From positions 1 to 10,952 of the forward strand of contig JAILQR010000110.1 of the NCBI GenBank assembly GCA_024698845.1: a stretch of 10,952 bases of DNA, in the 5' to 3' direction. The notes beneath the pieces were generated by a model. That model searched no databases and was not told where the DNA came from. It saw nothing but the letters and a program-made list of their open reading frames with translations. Made by a program: the position numbers and the translations under genes. Positions 1 through 6,699 of this stretch are shown piece after piece (the stretch's first letter is position 1; each line of letters begins with the position of its first letter). The DNA is from Bacilli bacterium. GTDB taxonomy: Bacteria > Bacillota_I > Bacilli_A > RF39 > UBA660.

Positions 1-520
1 ACTAGTTACATCTGAAGATATATTTCAAGGTAGTGGAATAATTAAAAATCAAAAATGTGATACTAAATATACAATAGAAAAACTTATAGAATTATGTTTA
101 GTAGAAAGTGATAATACAGCATACATCAAATTAGTTAGATTTATTGGTAAAGAAAAAATAATTGAGTATGGTAAAGAATTAGGAACAAAACATGTACTAG
201 ATGGTAAAGATTCCTATGGTATTGTAAATTGTTCTGATATGATTATTATCTGGAAAAAAATAATTAAATATGCTGAATCAAATGAAAATGGCAAGAAAAT
301 GAAGCAATTTTTATCAAACCCATCTGTAAAATTTATAAAAAATGATAAATATGTAAGAAAATATGGATTATACGACATTGCATACCATGAAGCAGGATAT
401 GTTGAATGTAGTAAACCATATTATATGCTTGTATTAACTCAACTAAATAAATATGACTATAAAGAAGAATTTATAAACAAAGTTGCAAAAATATTGGATG
501 ATATAAACAAAATAAATTAA
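1..520 (+). CDS. Beta-lactamase-fold serine hydrolase (class A / PBP-like), 3' part only
   Basis: The frame is open from the left edge to TAA at 518-520, giving the last 172 residues of a longer protein. It looks like the beta-lactamase2 (class A fold) family. An SDN triad (residues 36-38 of the fragment, in VESDNTAYIKL) is the family's second active-site motif. A KYG at 120-122 sits where KTG/KSG is expected and is followed by the usual strand pattern (YHEAGYV, then KPYYMLVLTQ). The catalytic SxxK would lie left of the window and cannot be checked. No ExxLN omega-loop motif, which carries the deacylating Glu of true class A beta-lactamases, is visible between SDN and KYG. A wall-active or degenerate serine hydrolase is therefore likelier than a resistance enzyme. 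It ends 13 bases before mnmG on the same strand. Family fair; substrate unknown. Confidence 0.7.
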   Translation, partial: LVTSEDIFQGSGIIKNQKCDTKYTIEKLIELCLVESDNTAYIKLVRFIGKEKIIEYGKELGTKHVLDGKDSYGIVNCSDMIIIWKKIIKYAESNENGKKMKQFLSNPSVKFIKNDKYVRKYGLYDIAYHEAGYVECSKPYYMLVLTQLNKYDYKEEFINKVAKILDDINKIN

Positions 521-521
521 G

Positions 522-528
522 AAGGTGA
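522..528 (+). promoter_or_regulatory. Ribosome binding site of mnmG (decides the start)
   Basis: AAGGTGA precedes ATG at 534, with 8 bases between its GG and the start. The in-frame GTG at 525 lies inside this site, so it is part of the Shine-Dalgarno sequence and not the start codon. Confidence 0.75.
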
Positions 529-533
529 ATAAT

Positions 534-2405
534 ATGTACGAAATAATAGTAGTTGGTGGAGGTCACGCAGGTTGTGAGGCAGCTTACTCATGCGCAAAAA
601 AAGGACATAAGACTCTATTAGTTACAGGAAATATAAATAATATTGCAGATATGCCTTGTAATCCACATATTGGAGGAAGTGCTAAAGGAATCGTTGTTAG
701 AGAAATTGATGCACTAGGTGGAATAATGGGTAAAGTAGCTGATAAAACTCATCTTCAAATAAAAATGCTTAATAGTGCAAAAGGACCAGCAGTTCAATCA
801 CTTCGTGCTCAAGGTGATAAAATAGCTTATCCAAAAGAAATGCTTAACGTTCTTAATTCATTACCATCTTTAGAAATAAGAGAAGCAATGGTTGAAGACT
901 TAATTGTTAAAGATAATAAAGTACATGGTGTAGTTCTAGAAGATGGAACAAAAATAGAATCACAAATAGTTATTTTAACAACAGGTACATATTTAAAAGC
1001 AGATATTTTAGTTGGATCTACTAGAACTAGAAAAGGACCACACGGCGAAAAACCATCTCAACATTTAAGTGATAAATTAAGAGATTATGGATTTACTATA
1101 AAGAGACTTAAAACAGGAACCCCACAAAGAATTGATAGAAAAACAATTGATTTTTCTAAAACAAAACTAGAGCCCGGAGACAACAAATATTTAACATTTA
1201 GTTTTGATTTGGAACCACAATATAAAATTGAAGAACAAGAACCTTGTTATTTAACTTATACAACAGAAGAAACTCATAAAATTATTAGAGATAATTTAAG
1301 TAAATCATCTATGTATGGGGCTTTAGATGATATTGAAGGAATAGGACCTAGATATTGTCCTTCAATAGAAGATAAAGTAGTTAGATTTTCGGATAAAGAA
1401 AGACATCAATTATTTATTGAACCTGAAAGTAGATATTATGATGACATGTACTTACAAGGTTTTTCAACATCAATGCCACCAGAAGTACAAGAACAAATGG
1501 TACATAGCTTACCTGGCTTAGAAAACGCAAAAATATTAAAATATGGTTACGCAATTGAATATGATGCTATTTATCCAACACAACTACATGCATCACTTGA
1601 AACTAAAGTACTAGAAAACTTATTTACTGCTGGTCAGATAAATGGAACTAGTGGATATGAAGAAGCAGCATGTCAAGGTTTAATGGCAGGTATTAACGCA
1701 TCTTTAAAACTAGAAGGAAAAGAACCATTAATTTTAAAAAGAAATGAAGCATATATTGGTGTTTTAATAGATGATTTAATTACAAAAGGTATAAGAGATC
1801 CTTATCGTTTATTAACTTCAAGAGCTGAATTTAGATTATTACTAAGAAGTGATAATGCTGATTTAAGATTAAGAAAGTATGGTTATAATATAGGCTTAAT
1901 TAGTGATGAACAAAATAAAAAATTAGATGAAAAAATATCTAATATATCTAAATGTATAGAATATTTAAAGGAAAATAAACTTAAAATAACAAATGATGTT
2001 GAAGCTATATTTAATGAAAATATAATACTAGTTCCACAAACAACACTTAGTTATGAACAACTACTAAGAAGACCTGAAGTAACAATAGATTTCATAGAAA
2101 AATTTATAGATATACCATTCGATGAAGAAATTAAGGAACAAGTATATATAAATTTAAAATATGAAGGTTATATAAGTAAAGCTTATAAAGAAGCTGAAAA
2201 AATGTTAAGACTTGAGGAAAAACAAATACCCGAAGATATCGATTATGATAAGATTAAAAATATTGCTAGTGAAGCAAGACAAAAGCTTAAAGAAGTAAGA
2301 CCAACAACAATTGCTCAAGCAATAAGAATTAGTGGTGTAAATCCAGCTGATATATCTATTTTATCAGTATATTTAAAAAAGGAATATCCAAATGAAAATA
2401 GATAA
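534..2405 (+). CDS. mnmG: MnmG (GidA), tRNA wobble-uridine modification enzyme
   Basis: FAD-dependent partner of MnmE. The complex adds (carboxymethyl)aminomethyl to C5 of U34 in tRNAs reading split codon boxes, in the cytoplasm. From ATG 534 the protein has 623 residues, a normal length for the family. The N-terminal dinucleotide-binding loop GGGHAGCEAA starts at about residue 8. The two GidA signatures are intact: GPRYCPSIEDK with its conserved Cys at about 275, and AGQINGTSGYEEAACQG from about 366. SRAEFRLLLRSDNADLRL follows at about 429, and the helical C-terminal part ends SGVNPADISILSVYLKK. I chose ATG 534 because GTG 525 is inside the ribosome binding site. rsmG overlaps its 3' end by 14 bases, which suggests translational coupling. 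mnmE, usually directly upstream, is not there. Identification is secure. Confidence 0.98.
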   Translation: MYEIIVVGGGHAGCEAAYSCAKKGHKTLLVTGNINNIADMPCNPHIGGSAKGIVVREIDALGGIMGKVADKTHLQIKMLNSAKGPAVQSLRAQGDKIAYPKEMLNVLNSLPSLEIREAMVEDLIVKDNKVHGVVLEDGTKIESQIVILTTGTYLKADILVGSTRTRKGPHGEKPSQHLSDKLRDYGFTIKRLKTGTPQRIDRKTIDFSKTKLEPGDNKYLTFSFDLEPQYKIEEQEPCYLTYTTEETHKIIRDNLSKSSMYGALDDIEGIGPRYCPSIEDKVVRFSDKERHQLFIEPESRYYDDMYLQGFSTSMPPEVQEQMVHSLPGLENAKILKYGYAIEYDAIYPTQLHASLETKVLENLFTAGQINGTSGYEEAACQGLMAGINASLKLEGKEPLILKRNEAYIGVLIDDLITKGIRDPYRLLTSRAEFRLLLRSDNADLRLRKYGYNIGLISDEQNKKLDEKISNISKCIEYLKENKLKITNDVEAIFNENIILVPQTTLSYEQLLRRPEVTIDFIEKFIDIPFDEEIKEQVYINLKYEGYISKAYKEAEKMLRLEEKQIPEDIDYDKIKNIASEARQKLKEVRPTTIAQAIRISGVNPADISILSVYLKKEYPNENR

Positions 2406-3099
2406 GTTTATTGAAGAATTAAAAAAAATTAACATTGAAGTAAAAAATGAAAAATTAGAATTATTAGCTAAGTATTGTACATTTCTAAAAGAATATAATG
2501 AGCATACAAACTTAACAGCTATAAAAGATGATGAAGGTATTTATCTAAAACATTTCTATGATTCTTTATTAGTTACAAAATATTATGATTTTTCAAAAGT
2601 TGATAACATGCTTGATATTGGTTCAGGTGCGGGATTTCCCGGAGTAGTATTAAAAATTTTCTATCCTAATATTAACGTAACATTAATGGATTCTAACAAC
2701 AAAAAAACCACATTCTTAGAAAAATTAATTGAACATCTAAAACTTGAAAATATTAATGTAGTCCATGACAGAGCAGAAAATTATGCTAAGAATAATCGTC
2801 AAAAATATGATGTAACTATTGCAAGAGCAGTATCTGAATTAAGAATTATTTCTGAATTAGCATTACCTTTAACTAAAGTAAAGGGATACTTTATTGCATT
2901 AAAAGGAAACTACGAAGAAGAAATGGATAATGCACTAAAAACTTTTAATAAACTATCATCAAAAGTTGAATATATTAAAGAAGATAATTTACCAATAGAA
3001 AACAGTAGAAGATCTTTTATATTTATTAAGGTATTAGATAATATTGATAATAAGTATCCTAGATCATACGAACAAATAATTAAAAAACCATTGAAATAA
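2392..3099 (+). CDS. rsmG: RsmG (GidB), 16S rRNA m7G methyltransferase
   Basis: SAM-dependent methyltransferase that makes 7-methylguanosine at G527 (E. coli numbering) in the 530 loop of 16S rRNA. The 235 residues match the family length. Visible motifs are HTNLTAI (38-44), KHFYDSL (53-59), the SAM loop DIGSGAGFPG (75-84), an acidic residue ending the second strand (LMD, D100) and ARAVSEL (144-150), all typical of GidB. ATG 2392 lies inside the mnmG 3' end, and an AAAAAGGA ribosome binding site at about 2375-2382 precedes it. The stop codon (3097-3099) lies within a candidate promoter for noc. The codons of the AGFPG loop create an NBS-like sequence, listed separately. Identification is secure. 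Confidence 0.97.
   Translation: MKIDKFIEELKKINIEVKNEKLELLAKYCTFLKEYNEHTNLTAIKDDEGIYLKHFYDSLLVTKYYDFSKVDNMLDIGSGAGFPGVVLKIFYPNINVTLMDSNNKKTTFLEKLIEHLKLENINVVHDRAENYAKNNRQKYDVTIARAVSELRIISELALPLTKVKGYFIALKGNYEEEMDNALKTFNKLSSKVEYIKEDNLPIENSRRSFIFIKVLDNIDNKYPRSYEQIIKKPLK
2634..2647 (+). promoter_or_regulatory. NBS-like sequence (possible Noc binding site) inside rsmG
   Basis: The 14 bases match 10 of the 14 positions of the Bacillus subtilis Noc-binding consensus as I remember it (ATTTCCCGGGAAAT). The first nine bases, ATTTCCCGG, are exact. The site lies about 510 bases before noc. It coincides with codons for the conserved GFPG loop, so protein constraint explains part of it, but the CCC codon is unusual in this A+T-rich window. 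Functional status is inferred. Confidence 0.25.
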
Positions 3100-3119
3100 A
3101 ATTAATAATAAGATAAAAT
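3091..3119 (+). promoter_or_regulatory. Candidate sigma-A promoter for noc
   Basis: TTGAAA (3091-3096) and TAAAAT (3114-3119) each match their consensus hexamer at 5 of 6 positions and are separated by exactly 17 bases. Transcription would start near 3126, leaving a leader of about 32 bases before noc. The -35 element overlaps the end of rsmG. A+T-rich DNA produces such matches readily, but the spacing and the position in the only sizeable gap of the left block support it. Confidence 0.45.
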
Positions 3120-3157
3120 TAAAAAGAATAGAATAAAATAAAAAGGGGTCGAGAACA

Positions 3158-4657
3158 ATGGAAGAGTCAAAAGAAGTACGTCAAATTCCGATTGAGGACA
3201 TTATTCCCAATCGTTTTCAACCGCGCCTAAATTTCGATGAAAAAGCTTTAAATGAATTATCAGAATCTATTAAACAACATGGAATAATTCAACCATTAGT
3301 TTTAAGACCACTTGGTGATAAATTTGAAATAATTGCTGGTGAAAGAAGATATAAAGCTGCTACTTTAGCAGGACTTAGTAAAGTTCCGGCTATTGTAACA
3401 GATATGGATGACAATACTAGTGCAGAAGTTGCATTAGTTGAAAATATACAAAGAAAAGATTTATCAGCTATTGAAGAAGCTAAATCATATAAAACAATGC
3501 TTGATAGAAGCGGAATGACACAGGAAGAACTAGCAAAAAAAATGGGAGTTTCTCAATCAAACGTAGCTAATAAATTAAGATTATTAAACTTGCCAAATGA
3601 AGTTCAAAAAGCTTTAATGAATGAAAAAATATCTGAAAGACATGCTCGCTCATTATTAACACTAGATAATAATGAAGATCAAATAAGATATCTTAATAGA
3701 ATTATTAATGAAAGATTAACAGTTAGACAACTAGATCTTGCAATTAAAGATGAACTTAGTGAAAGAAAACAAGAAGAAGATGGAGACATACCAAAGGTAA
3801 ATATTAATCCTGATATAGATAGTATTATAAATAACGCTGTAGATATAAACCCAACAGTTGAGCAACCAAAAACAGTTGATGTATTTTCTGGACTTTTAGA
3901 TAATAATGTAAAAGAGGAAGAAAAAGTGGAAGAAATACAACCTGTTGAAGAAATTAAACCTAAAAATGATGTTCCAAATAAATTCTTTAATTTCTTGGAA
4001 GATCAAGAAGTTAATATGAATATGAGTAATGAAGAGGAAGAAGTAAAACCTAATGCAGAAGTATTTACTTTTGATTCCGCCATCATAGATAGTCCTCAAA
4101 ATGAATTAGTTGAAGAAACTAAACAAACTGAAAGTACAATTTCTTCACTTGATGAGGAAGTAGACACACTTGATTTTGAACCATCTGATGCTATTCAACC
4201 AACAACAATAGAGGAACCAGTTTTCTCCTTAGAATCTGAACCAAAACAAGAAATGGAAACACCTGTTTCCATACCTCAAGATGGTGTTCAAAAGTCAGTT
4301 GAAATTGAACAATTTGTGTTTGATGACGACGACGATGAAGAGGAAAACATTACATTCACCGAAAAGAAAGAAGAACCAGTTGAACCTTCAGTTGAAGAAA
4401 CTACTGAAGATGTAGTTATTGAACCTATACCTGTTGTAGAGGAAGAAAATGTTGTTGATCCTGTTGCATTCTTTGATACATTGGATCCAGAATTTATGAA
4501 TAAGTTAAAAGAAGATGCTGGGCTTGATTTAAAAACAGCAATTAATGATTATAGAGATTTAACTAACATTTTAAATAGAAAAGGATTCAATATAAGTATC
4601 GAAGAAGCTGATACTGATGGAAAATATCATATTGAAATAGATATTAATAAAGAATAA
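3158..4657 (+). CDS. noc: Noc-like ParB-family CTPase/DNA-binding protein with a long acidic linker
   Basis: ParB/Noc proteins are CTP-dependent DNA clamps; Noc blocks division over the nucleoid. The N-domain (about 8-100) carries NRFQPR (18-23), GERRYKAA (61-68) and ENIQR (95-99). The helix-turn-helix domain spans about 105-200. At the four positions that I recall separating parS from NBS readers it has Q133, K139, N144 and R161; Noc is Q-K-K-R and ParB R-T-A-G, so it reads as Noc-like. The last 45-50 residues resemble Noc's C-terminal dimerisation domain. Residues about 203-450 are a Glu/Asp/Pro-rich, probably disordered insert absent from B. subtilis Noc, which makes the protein 499 residues against about 280. 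There is no N-terminal amphipathic membrane helix, and the upstream frame closes at TAA 3134-3136 without another start. GGGG at 3145-3148 is the ribosome binding site. A divergent Spo0J/ParB is the alternative. Confidence 0.85.
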   Translation: MEESKEVRQIPIEDIIPNRFQPRLNFDEKALNELSESIKQHGIIQPLVLRPLGDKFEIIAGERRYKAATLAGLSKVPAIVTDMDDNTSAEVALVENIQRKDLSAIEEAKSYKTMLDRSGMTQEELAKKMGVSQSNVANKLRLLNLPNEVQKALMNEKISERHARSLLTLDNNEDQIRYLNRIINERLTVRQLDLAIKDELSERKQEEDGDIPKVNINPDIDSIINNAVDINPTVEQPKTVDVFSGLLDNNVKEEEKVEEIQPVEEIKPKNDVPNKFFNFLEDQEVNMNMSNEEEEVKPNAEVFTFDSAIIDSPQNELVEETKQTESTISSLDEEVDTLDFEPSDAIQPTTIEEPVFSLESEPKQEMETPVSIPQDGVQKSVEIEQFVFDDDDDEEENITFTEKKEEPVEPSVEETTEDVVIEPIPVVEEENVVDPVAFFDTLDPEFMNKLKEDAGLDLKTAINDYRDLTNILNRKGFNISIEEADTDGKYHIEIDINKE

Positions 4658-4685
4658 AAAACAGATAAATTTATCTGTTTTTTTT
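4656..4685. terminator. Bidirectional Rho-independent terminator between noc and the PBP gene
   Basis: ACAGATAAA and TTTATCTGT form a perfect 18-base palindrome at 4661-4678, extended by paired A and T runs to 4656-4683. On the plus strand the stem ends in eight T residues (4678-4685); on the minus strand it ends in six. It fills the whole gap between two convergent genes and touches both stop codons, so it can stop transcripts from either side. Confidence 0.9.
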
Positions 4686-6606
4686 ATTCTGTTGATACGG
4701 AAATAACATCTGAACCTTTTATGAAGTAGAAAGTAGCTGTTTTATCAAAATCATCAGACTCTTCTCCAGTAGATGGAATAAGTTCTCTTGAAACTATGTT
4801 CTCTGAGGGTTTATACCAAGTTTTTTTACTATATCTGATATTTGATATAGTATCAGCAAATATATTTTTTGTATATGAACTTTTGTTAGGAGATACATCA
4901 GATGAATCATCATTACCTGCCCATACTAGCATTAGCCTGTCTTTATTATATCCTATAGTCCAAAAGTCAGTATTTGTAGTACCAGTCTTAATAGCGTATT
5001 TATCATCAAGTTTATTACTTATAACTAAAGCAGTTGGACTTGTATAATCTTTAAATTTTTCATTACTAGTATTACTCAACATTTCATTTAGTATATAAAC
5101 ATAATCAGGATTTAATACTTGTTCTTCTTTTTCATTATATTTATATAGAATGTTACCATCTGAGTCTTCAACTTTTTTTATTATATGAATTGGTATTTTG
5201 TTTCCTTCGTTAGCTAGAGTTTGATATCCCTGCGCATAATCAATCATTTTTAGTTCTATTGTTCCAAGTGGAAGAGAAGGAATATCTTTTAAATTTTCTT
5301 TTACACCAGAACTATTTACTGCATGAATTAATTTATCTCCACCTAAAAACATATTAGTTTTAACTGCATAAATATTATCAGATAATGCTATAGCAAGATT
5401 CATTGTTATTTTTTTATTAGCGTATTTATTACCATAGTTTTGAGGAGAATAGACTTTATTATTATCTATTTTGAAGGAACTTTCTTCGCTGGTAAAAACA
5501 GAAGAAGATGTAAGATTATTTTCTAAGGCAGCATAATAAAGAAAAGATTTCATTGTAGATCCAACTTGTCTTTTGGCTTTAGTAGCTCTATTAAATTCAC
5601 TTTTAGAGTAATCAAGCCCTCCAGTTAGTGAAGTAATACAACCATCTGCAGGATTAATAATCATACTTGCAACTTGCATTTCTTCGTCGTTCATATATTT
5701 ATATATGTTTTCTTCCATTAACTTTTGACTTTCCATATCTAGACAAGTATATATTTTTATTCCTTTTCTTTTAATTATTTCATCAGGTAAATTAACTTTA
5801 TTTTTTAATTCATCTAATACAGCATCCTGGTAGTACATGAGCATATTTAAGTTTTCTTTGTTATTTTTACCATATATTATAATTTTATTATTAAATAAAG
5901 TTCTAGCTTTAGTTTTTGATACTTTATTATTGTTAACCATTGCTTTTAGGACAACTTTAGCTCTGTTTATTGACTCATTATAATCACTAACGGGATTATA
6001 ATTGTTTGGACTTTTTGGTATACCTGCTAGAATAATAGATTCCTCAAGAGATAAATCAATGGGCTCTTTATTAAAATAATACCTAGATGCATTATATATA
6101 CCTATATTACCTTTACCAAAATTAATTGTATTAATATATCCTTCTAATATTTCATTTTTAGAGTAGTGAACTTCTAAGTTTAAAGTAAGTAACGTTTCTT
6201 TCCACTTTCTTTTAATTGTTTTATCAAAGTTTTCATATATATTTTTAATATATTGCTGAGAAATAGTAGAAGCCCCTTCAACTATTTTCTTTTTCGATAC
6301 ATTTTTAAAGAAAGCTTTAATTATTCTTGGATAATCAAATCCGTTATGCTTATAAAAGTTTTTATCTTCTATAGAAATAACCGCATCAATATAGTAGCTA
6401 GATACTTCATCAAGTGTAACCCATTTTTTTGTACTTGATCCCTGATATACCGCTTTACCTTTATTATCATATACAAAATATGAATTAGCCTTCTTAATAA
6501 TAGTTTTAGGCGTGAAATAGGCATAAATATAAAATCCAACTATAGTTATAGCAATAAGTATAGTAAATATAGTAGTTAACTTTATAAATAACCTAATTAG
6601 CCTCAA
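4684..6606 (-). CDS. Class A penicillin-binding protein (glycosyltransferase/transpeptidase)
   Basis: Bifunctional enzyme that polymerises lipid II into glycan strands and cross-links the peptides outside the membrane. From the TTG at 6606 it has 640 residues; the numbers here count from a TTG four codons upstream at 6618. A single N-terminal membrane anchor lies at about 8-33. The GT51 motifs are EDKNFYKHNGFD (catalytic E84), GASTISQQ (115-122), RKWKE (137-141) and the ILEGYINTINFG stretch. The transpeptidase has STMK (nucleophile S354), SDN (413-415) and KTGTT (544-548). All catalytic residues are present. It is compact, with no C-terminal accessory domain, nearer PBP4-sized enzymes than B. 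subtilis PBP1. I prefer TTG 6606 because a GGTGAT ribosome site stands 8 bases before it. It is convergent with noc and divergent from the DUF1934 gene. Class is certain; the paralogue (pbpA/pbpF/pbpD) is not. Confidence 0.96.
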   Translation of the reverse strand: MRLIRLFIKLTTIFTILIAITIVGFYIYAYFTPKTIIKKANSYFVYDNKGKAVYQGSSTKKWVTLDEVSSYYIDAVISIEDKNFYKHNGFDYPRIIKAFFKNVSKKKIVEGASTISQQYIKNIYENFDKTIKRKWKETLLTLNLEVHYSKNEILEGYINTINFGKGNIGIYNASRYYFNKEPIDLSLEESIILAGIPKSPNNYNPVSDYNESINRAKVVLKAMVNNNKVSKTKARTLFNNKIIIYGKNNKENLNMLMYYQDAVLDELKNKVNLPDEIIKRKGIKIYTCLDMESQKLMEENIYKYMNDEEMQVASMIINPADGCITSLTGGLDYSKSEFNRATKAKRQVGSTMKSFLYYAALENNLTSSSVFTSEESSFKIDNNKVYSPQNYGNKYANKKITMNLAIALSDNIYAVKTNMFLGGDKLIHAVNSSGVKENLKDIPSLPLGTIELKMIDYAQGYQTLANEGNKIPIHIIKKVEDSDGNILYKYNEKEEQVLNPDYVYILNEMLSNTSNEKFKDYTSPTALVISNKLDDKYAIKTGTTNTDFWTIGYNKDRLMLVWAGNDDSSDVSPNKSSYTKNIFADTISNIRYSKKTWYKPSENIVSRELIPSTGEESDDFDKTATFYFIKGSDVISVSTE

Positions 6607-6610
6607 GATA

Positions 6611-6616
6611 ATCACC
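6611..6616 (-). promoter_or_regulatory. Ribosome binding site of the PBP gene (decides the start)
   Basis: On the minus strand GGTGAT (6616 down to 6611) is followed, 8 bases after its GG, by TTG at 6606-6604. This is the same motif and spacing as before mnmG, the DUF1934 gene and prmC. The earlier TTG (6618) and GTG (6615) overlap this motif and have no Shine-Dalgarno sequence of their own. Confidence 0.55.
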
Positions 6617-6652
6617 AATTTTATTATGTAAAAAAAATAACAAAATATGAGT

Positions 6653-6681
6653 GCATTAATATACCTTATATGTTATAATGC
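6653..6681. repeat. Short inverted repeat around the divergent promoter region
   Basis: GCATTA (6653-6658) and TAATGC (6676-6681) form 6-base inverted arms 17 bases apart. The right arm overlaps the -10 hexamer of the DUF1934-argS promoter. It could be an operator for a dimeric regulator. Arms this short and A+T-rich may well be chance. Confidence 0.2.
6671..6679 (+). promoter_or_regulatory. Extended -10 promoter of the DUF1934-argS-rpoE-prfA-prmC cluster
   Basis: TGTTATAAT is a perfect TGnTATAAT extended -10 element. No good -35 hexamer lies 16-18 bases upstream, as is common for promoters that rely on the extended -10. Transcription would start near 6686, leaving a leader of about 18 bases that holds the GGTGAT ribosome site (6694-6699). 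No leader structure such as a T-box fits in so short a leader. I could not identify a convincing promoter for the divergent PBP gene in the same gap. Confidence 0.7.
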
Positions 6682-6693
6682 GAGTGAAAAAAT

Positions 6694-6699
6694 GGTGAT
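6694..6699 (+). promoter_or_regulatory. Ribosome binding site of the DUF1934 gene (decides the start)
   Basis: GGTGAT lies 8 bases (from its GG) before ATG 6704. This argues against the in-frame ATG at 6647, which would lie upstream of the promoter, and against ATG 6692, which overlaps this site. Confidence 0.7.

Noticed and set aside
434..463. Possible promoter for mnmG in the serine hydrolase gene (TTAACT, 18 bases, TATAAA)
   Set aside because: The -35 match is only 4 of 6, and such matches are frequent in this A+T-rich coding DNA. Transcription from upstream explains mnmG equally well.
3896..4099. Open frame on the minus strand inside noc (67 codons, rich in Phe, Ile and Tyr)
   Set aside because: It is the mirror of the GAA/GAT-rich acidic linker; reverse complements of these codons give TTC/ATC. 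There is no convincing ribosome binding site.
4796..5047. Open frame on the plus strand within the PBP gene (83 codons)
   Set aside because: It lies wholly within the transpeptidase coding sequence on the other strand, with no similarity recognised and no ribosome binding site.
6253..6438. Open frame on the plus strand within the glycosyltransferase part of the PBP gene (61 codons)
   Set aside because: It is antisense to conserved GT51 motifs and has no independent support.
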